A DNA stretch of 39,355 nt from an uncultured Prevotella sp. (lineage in GTDB: Bacteria > Bacteroidota > Bacteroidia > Bacteroidales > Bacteroidaceae). Below are positions 8,352-16,425 of this stretch, in pieces. Position 1 is the stretch's first letter. Every line of letters starts with the position of its first letter. The position numbers were made by a program, and so were the translations under genes. The stretch spans positions 1-39,355 of the forward strand of contig CAJOFA010000034.1 of NCBI GenBank assembly GCA_905233985.1, read 5' to 3'. The notes below the pieces were generated by a model. The model did not search any database. It was not told where the DNA came from and saw nothing but the letters and a program-made list of their open reading frames with translations.

Positions 8352-10604
8352 ATGAGTTTTGTTGACGTCATATTGCCTTTGCCCCTTGACGGGCTGTTCA
8401 CCTACGCTGTGCCCGCTGCGTTACAGAAGCAGGTGCAGGTGGGTGTGCGCGTGGTGGTGCCTTTCGGGCGGTCAAAGACCTATGTGGCGCTTGTGGCCCG
8501 TCTGCACGACCAGCAGCCTGAGGGCTACGAAGTGAAACCCATCAGTAGTGTGGAGGACAGTCGTCCCGTGTTGTTGCCCCAGCAGTTGAGACTGTGGCAG
8601 TGGATGAGTGACTATTACCTGTCGCCTATCGGCGAGGTGATGAAAGCGGCACTACCCAGTGGTATGAAGGCCGAAGACGGCTATCGTCCCAAGACGGAGA
8701 CATTTATCCGACTGACTAAGCCTTTCCGCAACGAGCAGGCACAGCACGTCGCCCTCAACATGTTACATCGTGCACAAGCGCAGTTACAAGTGTTTAAGGC
8801 AATAACCACCCAGAGTAAGGCTTTGTCCCGTGACGAGTTGATGAACCTGACGCACTGTTCGCTGGCGACTATCAATGCCCTCGTTAAGCGCGGTATATTG
8901 GAAACTTATGAGCAAGAGGTGGGACGTCTAAACCATGGTGGTGAGCCACATCCTGAGCGCATCCAACCACTCAGTGAGCCGCAGGCCGATGCACTGAACC
9001 GGATTAAGATGCAATGGATGAAGAAGCAAGTGGTACTGTTGCACGGTGTCACGGGCAGTGGCAAGACAGAAATTTATATCCACCTCATCCAGCAGGCGCT
9101 TGACCGTCATGAGCAGGTGCTCTACTTGATGCCTGAGATAGCGCTGACGGTGCAGATGATGCAACGTCTGCAACGGGTTTTCGGCAATCGCTTGGGTATC
9201 TATCACTCGAAATACTCTGACGCTGAGCGTGTGGAGATTTGGCAGAAGCAGCTCTCCACCCAGCCATACGACATTATCCTTGGTGCCCGTTCCGCTGTAT
9301 TCCTTCCTTTCCAACACCTTGGTCTTGTCATCGTTGACGAGGAACATGAGTCATCTTTCAAGCAGCAAGACCCCATGCCCCGCTATCATGCGAGGGACGT
9401 GGCCGTCATGCTATCCTCTCTCCTCCCTCCACCCTCCACCTTCCACTCTCCACGAGTATTACTCGGTACCGCCACGCCGTCGATGGAGAGCTATTACAAT
9501 ACACAGACGGGCAAGTACGGACTGGTAGAACTGAAGGAACGCTATCGGGGGATGGAACTGCCGGAGATACAGATTGTGGATGTGAAGGACCTGCGCCGCC
9601 GTAAGTTCATGACAGGACCGTTCTCGCCTGTCTTGGTGACACAGATGCGTGAGGCCTTGGCACGCGGAGAACAGATTATTCTGTTTCAGAACCGTCGTGG
9701 CTTTGCGCCGATGATAGAATGTAAGCAGTGCGGCTGGGTGCCCCGTTGTGAGCATTGCGACGTCAGTCTGACGCTGCACCGCAGCATGAGTCAGCTGACG
9801 TGTCACTACTGCGGTTATACCTATCGTGTGCCTACGAAGTGTCCGGCATGTGAAGGTACGGAACTTTTCACTCGTGGCTACGGTACGGAGAAGATAGAGG
9901 ACCAGATTTGTGAGCTGTTCCCCGAGGCACATGTGGCACGTATGGACCTCGACACTACGCGGTCGCGCCATGCCTATGAACGTATCATCAGCGACTTCGC
10001 CGCAGGTAAGACGAATGTCCTCATCGGCACGCAGATGGTGACCAAGGGACTTGACTTCGACCGTGTGTCCGTTGTGGGCATTCTTGATGCAGATGCCATG
10101 CTCAACATTTCCGACTTCCGTGCCTGGGAGCATGCCTTCATGATGATGGCGCAAGTGAGCGGACGTGCCGGACGCAAGGGACGTCGGGGACTCGTGTTGC
10201 TGCAGACGAAGAGTCCTGACCTGCCGCTCATCCATCAGGTGGTCACCAACAACTATGAGGCATTCTATAAGAGTATGCTTCGCGAGCGCCGCGACTTCCA
10301 TTATCCGCCGTTGTATCGGTTGATTTATGTCTATATGAAACACAAGAGCGATGACACGGTGAGTACTGCCGCCATCGAGATGGGTTCACGGTTGCGCCAG
10401 TGGTTCGGTGCTCGTGTGCTGGGGCCTGACAAGCCCGCCGTGGCGAAGGTGAAGCAGCAGAACATCCGTAAGATTGTGCTCAAACTGGAACCGGGCATTG
10501 ACATGTCGCGAGTGCGGCAGTATCTGCGTAAGGCGGAGCAGCTGCTGATGTCCGATAAGCGCTATTCCTCATTGCAGATTTACTTCGACGTGGATCCGTT
10601 GTAG
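8352..10604 (+). CDS. priA: Primosomal replication-restart helicase PriA
   Basis: 750 residues. The N-terminal 3'-end-binding domain begins MSFVDVILPLPLDGLFTY. The helicase core has Walker A GVTGSGKTEIY (about residue 230), Walker B/DEEH VDEEHES (about 327), LLGTATPS and GTQMVTKGLDFD. Four CxxC pairs (CKQC, CEHC, CHYC, CPAC; about 456-502) form the PriA zinc sites, and the C-terminal domain ends FDVDPL. PriA reloads the replisome at stalled forks. The start is set at 8352 because the promoter box lies at 8338-8345. An odd insertion, LLPPPSTFHSP at about 358-368, is encoded by a 7-bp tandem repeat between helicase motifs; relatives normally pass directly from the conserved VML to LLGTATPS. Confidence 0.95.
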   Translation: MSFVDVILPLPLDGLFTYAVPAALQKQVQVGVRVVVPFGRSKTYVALVARLHDQQPEGYEVKPISSVEDSRPVLLPQQLRLWQWMSDYYLSPIGEVMKAALPSGMKAEDGYRPKTETFIRLTKPFRNEQAQHVALNMLHRAQAQLQVFKAITTQSKALSRDELMNLTHCSLATINALVKRGILETYEQEVGRLNHGGEPHPERIQPLSEPQADALNRIKMQWMKKQVVLLHGVTGSGKTEIYIHLIQQALDRHEQVLYLMPEIALTVQMMQRLQRVFGNRLGIYHSKYSDAERVEIWQKQLSTQPYDIILGARSAVFLPFQHLGLVIVDEEHESSFKQQDPMPRYHARDVAVMLSSLLPPPSTFHSPRVLLGTATPSMESYYNTQTGKYGLVELKERYRGMELPEIQIVDVKDLRRRKFMTGPFSPVLVTQMREALARGEQIILFQNRRGFAPMIECKQCGWVPRCEHCDVSLTLHRSMSQLTCHYCGYTYRVPTKCPACEGTELFTRGYGTEKIEDQICELFPEAHVARMDLDTTRSRHAYERIISDFAAGKTNVLIGTQMVTKGLDFDRVSVVGILDADAMLNISDFRAWEHAFMMMAQVSGRAGRKGRRGLVLLQTKSPDLPLIHQVVTNNYEAFYKSMLRERRDFHYPPLYRLIYVYMKHKSDDTVSTAAIEMGSRLRQWFGARVLGPDKPAVAKVKQQNIRKIVLKLEPGIDMSRVRQYLRKAEQLLMSDKRYSSLQIYFDVDPL
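9427..9454 (+). repeat. 7-bp tandem repeat (CTCCACC)n inside priA
   Basis: Four consecutive units CTCCACC, CTCCACC, TTCCACT, CTCCACG are translated as part of PriA. The unit length of 7 means that gain or loss of one copy would break the frame. Similar C-rich heptamers occur in the carboxylesterase gene (19061-19080 and 18157-18197) and near 22497-22557. Confidence 0.85.
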
Positions 10605-10657
10605 GTTATAAGTTGTTATATTTTTTGTTTTTATTCTTTTATTCTTATTTTTCTTTG

Positions 10658-10665
10658 TATCTTTG
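10658..10665 (+). promoter_or_regulatory. -7 promoter box of the thioredoxin operon
   Basis: TATCTTTG, followed 27 bases later by the ATG at 10693. The upstream 10610-10657 is T-rich. The frame opens earlier with TTG at 10663, but that lies within this box, so the ATG is preferred. Confidence 0.7.
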
Positions 10666-10692
10666 CACCTTGATAGTATAAGAAACAAGAAA

Positions 10693-11190
10693 ATGAAACA
10701 GAAAACATTATTTTGCATAGCATTGATGCTGCTGGGCTTTGTTCACGCAGCACAGGCACAGTTGCCTACCATTACCCTGAAGACCATCGGCGGACAGAGT
10801 GTGGATGTCTCTACATTGTCAAATGACGGCAAGCCTTTTATCATAGACTTCTTCGCCACATGGTGCAAGCCCTGCAACCGTGAGTTGGACGCCATCAGCG
10901 AGGTCTATGCAGACTGGCAAGAAGAGACGGGCGTCAAGATTTTCGCCGTGTCCATTGACCAGGCGCAGAACATCAACAAGGTGAAGCCCCTAGTGGAGAA
11001 CCATAACTGGGAATATGACGTGCTGCTTGACCCGAACAGTGAACTCAAGCGTGCCTTGGGCGGGCAGGTCATACCTTATGTGGTCATTTGCGACGGAGAG
11101 GGAAACATTGTCTATAAGCACAGCGGCTATACCGACGGAGGAGAGTTGGAACTTATAGAGAAGGTAAGAGAGTTGATTGCAGGCAAATGA
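10693..11190 (+). CDS. Exported TlpA/ResA-like thioredoxin-fold protein
   Basis: 165 residues. Signal peptide MKQKTLFCIALMLLGFVHAAQAQ; then PTITLKTIGGQSVDVS, the redox motif FFATWCKPCNREL (active site CKPC) and the cis-proline region GGQVIPYVVI. These are the marks of periplasmic thiol-disulfide reductases of the TlpA/AhpC-TSA family. It shares a 4-base ATGA overlap with the next gene, so the two are translationally coupled. The following three genes encode envelope proteins, two of which carry CxxC pairs next to Omp28-type motifs, so this enzyme may keep those cysteines reduced or shuffle them; that link is inference. Confidence 0.9.
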   Translation: MKQKTLFCIALMLLGFVHAAQAQLPTITLKTIGGQSVDVSTLSNDGKPFIIDFFATWCKPCNRELDAISEVYADWQEETGVKIFAVSIDQAQNINKVKPLVENHNWEYDVLLDPNSELKRALGGQVIPYVVICDGEGNIVYKHSGYTDGGELELIEKVRELIAGK

Positions 11191-12788
11191 GGAAGAGCGG
11201 AAATCATATCTTAGGCAGGGTAGTGAAGGGGCTTTTGCCTTTTTGCCTTTTCGTCGTGTTACCCTTGGCCGTCCATGCACAGGAAGACCAGCAGGGTGTC
11301 ACGCTGAGCGGAAGCATACAGAGTGACATGATGATACCTGAGAACGACGAGACCATCGGTGCTGAGAAGACGGGTGACTTCCTGACGAATACCTATGTTG
11401 ACCTCTTGTTGCAGAGCAAGCACGTCGATGCAGGTTTGCGCATGGAGTACATGGAAAAGCCGCTGCCAGGCTACGAGAAAGACTTTGCAGGGTGGGGCGT
11501 TCCCAACTTCTGGGTAAAGGGACGACTGGGCTGTGCCGAGTTAACTGTGGGTACGTTCTATGAGCAGTTTGGCTCGGGCTTTGTGCTACGTACCTATGAA
11601 GAGCGCTCATTGGGTATTGACAACTCTCTGCTTGGTGCGCGTCTGGTGTTGAAGCCTGCGAAGGGTGTCACCGTCAAGGCCCTTGGCGGACGACAGCGCC
11701 GCTACTGGAGCTGGAACAAGTCGTTCATCAGCGGTACCGACGTCGAACTGAACCTCAGCGAGTGGATTCCCTCCTGGCAGCAGTCGGGTACGGAACTGAC
11801 GCTGGGTGGCTCGTGGGTCAACAAATACGAGAAGGACGAAGACATCTTCGTTGACCCCACGCATCGGCTGAACTTGCCGAAGTATGTCAATGCATGGGAT
11901 GTGCGTGCCACGCTGAACACCGGGCCATGGAGCCTGTTGGTGGAGTATGCGCAGAAAACACAGGACCCGTCGTTTGATAATAACTACAGCTACGACCGTG
12001 GTAGTGCCGTCATGTTCTCGGGCTCCTATTCGCAGAAAGGACTGAGCCTGCTGTTGCAGGTGAAGCGCAGCGAGAACATGTCGTTCCGTAGCCGTCGTTC
12101 CATGTTGGGTACGTCATCGACCATCAACCATCTGCCTGCCTTCACGATGGAACACACCTACACGTTGCCTGCCTATTATCCTTACGCCACGCAGTTAGTG
12201 CCCGGTGAATGGGCTTGGCAGGCTGAGGCTGGCTACAACTTCAAGCGCAACACGGCGGTAGGCGGTAAGTATGGCATGAATGTGAAAGTGAACTTCTCGC
12301 ATGTGCGCTGGGAGGGCGAGACGTTCTATCAGGATATCAATGTGCAGCTGACGCGTAAGCTGTCGCAGGACTTCAAGCTCATGCTGATGTATATGAACCA
12401 GCGATATAACATGACCGTCGTGGAAGGCGAGGGTGGCATGGTAAACAGCAATATCTTCGTGGCTGACGGTAAGTATCAGTTCTCGCCTAAGATGACGCTG
12501 CGCGGCGAACTGCAGTATCTGGCTACACGCGCTGATGAGGGTGACTGGGCCTTCGCGCTGTTGGAGCTGTCGCTGGCTCCTCACTGGATGTTCACCGTCA
12601 GCGACCAGTATAACGTCAGCACCAGCCATATCCACTACTACTTAGGCAGCGTGACGTTCAACACCGGTGCCCATCGTCTGCAACTGAACTATGGTCGCAC
12701 GCAGGAAGGTTATAACTGTTCAGGTGGTGTTTGCCGCTATGTGCCTGCCAGCAAGGGACTGTCGCTTTCATATAACTACAACTTTTAA
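11187..12788 (+). CDS. Predicted outer-membrane barrel protein, DUF6029-like
   Basis: 533 residues. Signal peptide ending AVHAQ (about residue 32), then a region of repeated amphipathic beta strands to the end (GLSLSYNYNF, terminal Phe). Motifs such as GVPNFWVKGRLG, ELTVGTFYEQFGSGFVLRTYE and SLGIDNSLLGARL are those I associate with the uncharacterised DUF6029 family of Bacteroidetes, which commonly stands beside a TlpA-like thioredoxin and Omp28-type proteins, as here. A CSGGVC pair near the C-terminus may form a disulfide. Part of the signal peptide is encoded by an 8-bp repeat like those in gldK and gldN. Function unknown. Confidence 0.75.
   Translation: MRKSGNHILGRVVKGLLPFCLFVVLPLAVHAQEDQQGVTLSGSIQSDMMIPENDETIGAEKTGDFLTNTYVDLLLQSKHVDAGLRMEYMEKPLPGYEKDFAGWGVPNFWVKGRLGCAELTVGTFYEQFGSGFVLRTYEERSLGIDNSLLGARLVLKPAKGVTVKALGGRQRRYWSWNKSFISGTDVELNLSEWIPSWQQSGTELTLGGSWVNKYEKDEDIFVDPTHRLNLPKYVNAWDVRATLNTGPWSLLVEYAQKTQDPSFDNNYSYDRGSAVMFSGSYSQKGLSLLLQVKRSENMSFRSRRSMLGTSSTINHLPAFTMEHTYTLPAYYPYATQLVPGEWAWQAEAGYNFKRNTAVGGKYGMNVKVNFSHVRWEGETFYQDINVQLTRKLSQDFKLMLMYMNQRYNMTVVEGEGGMVNSNIFVADGKYQFSPKMTLRGELQYLATRADEGDWAFALLELSLAPHWMFTVSDQYNVSTSHIHYYLGSVTFNTGAHRLQLNYGRTQEGYNCSGGVCRYVPASKGLSLSYNYNF
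11233..11251 (+). repeat. 8-bp tandem repeat inside a signal peptide
   Basis: TTTTGCCT is present twice in tandem (11233-11240, 11241-11248) with a partial third, in the hydrophobic core of the DUF6029-like signal peptide. Unit and period match the arrays of gldK and gldN. Confidence 0.7.
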
Positions 12789-12806
12789 TCATTCTGGTTG
12801 AAGACA

Positions 12807-13652
12807 ATGAAGACAATCATCTCTATATATCATAAGTTACGCATACAGGAAGGAAAGATGATGCTTTCTTTCCTTGGCATATTGTTTTTGTTGGGCATCG
12901 TGTTGACGGCCTGTAGCCATATTGATGAGGCCGATCGGCTTATCTACGTCGAGCCTGAATACGTGAAGCCTGATGCCGTGCCCCGTGTGGTGCTGTTGGA
13001 GGACTTCACCGGTCAGCGGTGCACCAACTGTCCCAAAGGAACGGAAGTCATAGAGAAACTGCAAGAGCAATATGGTGACACGGCGTTTATCGCCGTCGGC
13101 ATTCACAGCGGTCCGTTGGGTTTCAAGGGTAATGCCACTACGCTTGGTCTCGCTACAGAGCTCGGCGACGAATACTACAACCACTGGGGCTTTGAGTATC
13201 AGCCCGTAGGACTGGTCAACCGTCAGGGAGCTGTGAACTATACCGACTGGACAACGGCTGTCATCAAGGAGCTGTCGAAGCCCACCACGTTGTCGCTGGG
13301 CGTTACCGCCAAGCTGAACGACGGCAAGATTGACATCACCGTCTCGGCGATGGGTACTGACGGCAGCACACAGGGAAAGCTCCAGGTATGGATTATCGAG
13401 GACGGTATCACCGCCTTGCAGCTCATGACCGACGGCTCGTCCAATGCCGACTATGTGCATAACCATGTGCTGCGTGCCGCTGTCAATGGCACATGGGGCG
13501 AGGATATCAGCGTCAGCGAGAGCGTGACGACCGAGAAGGCCTACAACGGTGTCGCTGTGGCTGACGACTGGAACGCGCAGCACCTCAGCATCGTTGCCTT
13601 TGTCTATAACGACCAAGGCGTGCAGCAGGCTGCCCGGGCTGTGGTTGAATAA
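12807..13652 (+). CDS. Omp28-related lipoprotein
   Basis: 281 residues from ATG 12807. A membrane-spanning signal with lipobox VLTAC (Cys at about residue 36) marks a lipoprotein. The core motif VVLLEDFTGQRCTNCPKGTEV, with a CTNC pair, is the Omp28 family signature, a thioredoxin-like fold near the N-terminus followed by a beta-rich domain (residues about 165-281). Omp28 was first described as an outer-membrane antigen of Porphyromonas gingivalis. An alternative start at 12858 (ATGATG after AGGAAGGAAAG) has a better ribosome-binding context and a compact signal peptide; it may be the true start. The gene is 18 bases after the barrel gene and belongs to the same operon. Function unknown. Confidence 0.82.
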   Translation: MKTIISIYHKLRIQEGKMMLSFLGILFLLGIVLTACSHIDEADRLIYVEPEYVKPDAVPRVVLLEDFTGQRCTNCPKGTEVIEKLQEQYGDTAFIAVGIHSGPLGFKGNATTLGLATELGDEYYNHWGFEYQPVGLVNRQGAVNYTDWTTAVIKELSKPTTLSLGVTAKLNDGKIDITVSAMGTDGSTQGKLQVWIIEDGITALQLMTDGSSNADYVHNHVLRAAVNGTWGEDISVSESVTTEKAYNGVAVADDWNAQHLSIVAFVYNDQGVQQAARAVVE

Positions 13653-13697
13653 TCAAGACAAACAATAATATTCATGATAATTAAAACAAACAGAATT

Positions 13698-15959
13698 ATG
13701 AAAAAAATCTTTACTCTTATCCTGCTCCTTGTTGCCACGGTGACAGCTATGGCAGAGGATGCTAACACTTTTGCTTTCTGGAATAACGATGGAAAAGTGG
13801 CTGACGGAGCTACCATTACCGTGAATACTCTCACGGAGGATGCCTTTGGCGGTAGTTTCATTAGCAGTGGCCTGTCTGTTGCTAACCTGTCAAATGGGGA
13901 TGCTCATCTGTGTATCAACTATGAAGTGACGAGCATCGACAATGGTGCGTTCCAGATATGCTTCCCCACGAACTGCATCCAGAAGAATGAGACAGGCAGT
14001 TGGACGACCGAAGTAGGTAATATGACAGCCTATGACCTTCGCAGCCTTCAGTGCGAGTGGCTGCCCGAGGCTTACGGCCAGTGTAAGGTCACACTGAAGA
14101 TTGAGGAGTATAACTCGTTTGGCACGAAGATTGCTGACGGCCCCTCTGTCAACGTCATCTTCGACTATGCAAACCCCAACGTGCAGACGAACTGGTGGGG
14201 TTATTTCAATGAGAGCGACTTTGCCGCTTCCGACAATACTATCGGTACGGGAAGCAGCATGGCACTGATGGCTGCCATTTATATTCCTGCCAACCATGAA
14301 CAGTTGGGCAACGCCACTGTCAAGGGTGTTCGCGTTTATTTAGATGGCTCTGTTGTTTCCAAACTTAGCGATATGAAGGTGTGGATTTCCACTACAAAGC
14401 CCAGCAAGATTGGTGTTGCCGACTACGTTCAGGACATTTCCCAATCCTTGGTTGCCGATGCTAATGATTTTGAACTGACAACTCCGTTCGAGGTTAACAA
14501 CCAAGGCTTCTATATTGGTTATTATGTGAATAGTAGTACCGGTTATTTCATCCGCTGTGGTGGTTCAGGACATACGGCTAACTCCTTCTGGCTTGGTAAC
14601 CCCGAGGCTGGAATGGGATGGTCGGACATCGCTGCCGATTATGATTTTGGTAAACTCGCCTTCCAGATTTTGATAGAAGGTGGTAATTTTGCTGACTATA
14701 GCGCAACGCCTGGAGACATTAGCTATCAGGTGGCTCAGCTTGGTGGAGATGCTACGTTCGATGTTCCCATCACCAATAATGGTAAGAACGCAATCTCGAG
14801 CATCGACTATACGATTACCACCGATGGTGTGGCCAGTGCTGAGCGGCATGCTGACTTAACTACGCCGATTACTTTCAATGGTCAGGGTAATGCTACTATT
14901 ACCGTCAGTGCTGACAATGTAAAGGGTACGAAGACCAAGACCCTCACTATTACGAAGGTTAATGGCATTGACAATGAAGCAACAAACAAATCGGTAGATT
15001 TCACGCTTTATACTGTTGCCGAACTTGTAACCCATCGCGTTGTTGTAGAAGAATTCACAGGAACGGGTTGTGGCTGGTGTCCTCGTGGATTAGTTGGCAT
15101 GGAGAAACTTCGCAACACATTTGGCGACTTGTTCGTCGGTATTGGCCTGCATCAATACAACTCAAGCGATGCCATGTATATTAATTCAACCAACTATGCA
15201 AAGTTGAACTTCCAGGGAGCACCTTCCTGCATGATTGACCGCCGTTATGAAACTGACCCGTACTATGGCAATGGAGATGACATCTGTAACGATTTCCTCG
15301 CTGTACAGGCTATTCCTTCACTTGTCGGCGTTGAGGTAGAGGGTACATGGAATGAAGACCAATCAAAGGTTGATGCTAAGGCTACCGTGCAATCGCTTGT
15401 TGACGGTGCAAACTTTAACATTGAGTATGTTCTTATCGGTGATGGTATTACGGGTACGGCCGCTGGCTTCAATCAGTCGAACTACTATACCCAGTATAGT
15501 GCATCTCAATTACCCGAAGACCTTGCTATATTCGGTAGTGGTGGAAAGTATGGCCAGTCCACTATCAAGGGATGGATATTCAATGATGTAGCATTGAGCA
15601 GTTCTTATGTCAGTGGTACTAACAAGGCAGAAAAACTCACTAACCTCTCGAGTGAAGAACCTGCCATCAGCGAATATACGCTGAGCTTGCCCACCAAGAA
15701 TGTATTGAAGAACGCTATCGATAAAGAACAGGTTTACGTCGTGGCCCTCATTGTTGACAATAGTGGAATCATCGTCAATGCAGCCAAGGCTAAAGTTCAG
15801 CCTTATGAGGGTACGGGCATCGGTTCTGTGGCTGAGTCTCAGTCTGCCACTGTTGATGCATACTTCTCGCCCGACGGACGTCAGCTCAGCGCTCCCCAGC
15901 GCGGACTCAACATCGTCCGCATGAGCGACGGCACTGTGAAAAAGGTCGTGATTAAGTGA
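13698..15959 (+). CDS. Secreted Omp28-type protein with C-terminal sorting tail
   Basis: 753 residues from ATG 13698, which puts the signal peptide MKKIFTLILLLVATVTAMAE at the N-terminus; an earlier ATG at 13674 would add eight residues. The first half is beta-rich with Ig-like/adhesive character. A domain beginning HRVVVEEFTGTGCGWCPRG (about residues 445-463) repeats the Omp28 signature with a CGWC pair, as in the gene upstream. The last about 35 residues (FSPDGRQLSAPQRGLNIVRM then basic VKKVVIK) have the Prevotella version of the T9SS C-terminal sorting signal, so it is likely exported by the secretion system encoded at 536-6813. Substrate or ligand unknown. Confidence 0.8.
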   Translation: MKKIFTLILLLVATVTAMAEDANTFAFWNNDGKVADGATITVNTLTEDAFGGSFISSGLSVANLSNGDAHLCINYEVTSIDNGAFQICFPTNCIQKNETGSWTTEVGNMTAYDLRSLQCEWLPEAYGQCKVTLKIEEYNSFGTKIADGPSVNVIFDYANPNVQTNWWGYFNESDFAASDNTIGTGSSMALMAAIYIPANHEQLGNATVKGVRVYLDGSVVSKLSDMKVWISTTKPSKIGVADYVQDISQSLVADANDFELTTPFEVNNQGFYIGYYVNSSTGYFIRCGGSGHTANSFWLGNPEAGMGWSDIAADYDFGKLAFQILIEGGNFADYSATPGDISYQVAQLGGDATFDVPITNNGKNAISSIDYTITTDGVASAERHADLTTPITFNGQGNATITVSADNVKGTKTKTLTITKVNGIDNEATNKSVDFTLYTVAELVTHRVVVEEFTGTGCGWCPRGLVGMEKLRNTFGDLFVGIGLHQYNSSDAMYINSTNYAKLNFQGAPSCMIDRRYETDPYYGNGDDICNDFLAVQAIPSLVGVEVEGTWNEDQSKVDAKATVQSLVDGANFNIEYVLIGDGITGTAAGFNQSNYYTQYSASQLPEDLAIFGSGGKYGQSTIKGWIFNDVALSSSYVSGTNKAEKLTNLSSEEPAISEYTLSLPTKNVLKNAIDKEQVYVVALIVDNSGIIVNAAKAKVQPYEGTGIGSVAESQSATVDAYFSPDGRQLSAPQRGLNIVRMSDGTVKKVVIK

Positions 15960-15982
15960 GTGAAATGATGTCTAACTCAGGT

Positions 15983-16023
15983 TGAGCCAATTATCGTCTG
16001 GCGCTGAGGCGATGGTTGGCTCA
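15983..16023. other. Imperfect hairpin downstream of the secreted protein gene
   Basis: TGAGCCAA (15983-15990) and TTGGCTCA (16016-16023) pair perfectly, with TCG/CGA pairing inside. It lies 24 bases past the stop codon and precedes the stronger terminator at 16049-16094. Confidence 0.55.
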
Positions 16024-16048
16024 GCTACAGGAGATGATTCCCTCACGT

Positions 16049-16094
16049 GCAGACAATGGTTGCCTCAACACGAGACGACCATTGTCTGCTTTTT
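16049..16094 (+). terminator. Rho-independent terminator of the 10693-15959 operon
   Basis: A 12-bp perfect stem, GCAGACAATGGT (16049-16060) and ACCATTGTCTGC (16078-16089), with a 17-base loop, followed by TTTTT. Confidence 0.85.
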
Positions 16095-16134
16095 GTGTCG
16101 TTATAGTAGGCTACTAAGTCCTAAAAAGACCATC

Positions 16135-16370
16135 CCTTTTCATGACAAATATCAGCGGAAAAGATGCCAACGATTAGCCATTGTTTTGACAAATAGCATC
16201 CGCATCGTTGTAAAATAACTGATATTGCGCAGCAATTTAATTTAAATTGCATCGCAAAATAATTTAAATTGCTCTGCAAAATAAATTAAATTGCAAAAGC
16301 GCGGAGGCTATTTGTCAACACGAAGGCTTATATTTGTCATATTTATTCTGTGCCTTTGACAATGAAAAGG
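16135..16370. repeat. Nested inverted repeats between convergent genes (MITE-like or long hairpin)
   Basis: Three inverted pairs are nested around one centre: CCTTTTCAT (16135-16143) with ATGAAAAGG (16362-16370); ATGACAAATAT (16142-16152) with ATATTTGTCAT (16330-16340); and an 18-base pair at 16186-16203 and 16301-16318 matching at 17 of 18 positions (TTGACAAATAGC...CCGC). Between them lies a 22-bp tandem repeat. No reading frame in the region looks real. It could be a non-autonomous mobile element or a large cruciform/RNA hairpin between the convergent operons. Confidence 0.7.
16231..16294. repeat. 22-bp AT-rich tandem repeat in the centre of the nested structure
   Basis: TTTAAATTGC (16241), TTTAAATTGC (16263) and ATTAAATTGC (16285) are spaced exactly 22 bases apart, joined by GCAAAATAA linkers. 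Each unit is nearly self-complementary. Confidence 0.75.
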
Positions 16371-16425
16371 AGCATCCAAACTCAATGCTGGGAAAGTTTA
16401 AACGACTACTGATCCACTTATTCAA

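Noticed and set aside
10663..10692. TTG start for the thioredoxin gene
   Set aside because: The TTG lies inside the promoter box TATCTTTG; ATG 10693 starts a perfect signal peptide.
15982..16218. Plus-strand frame of 78 residues in the convergent gap
   Set aside because: It runs through two hairpins, including a clear terminator; no initiation context.
16186..16318. CRISPR-like array in the repeated AT-rich region
   Set aside because: Units are 22 bases with no unique spacers, and no cas gene is present.
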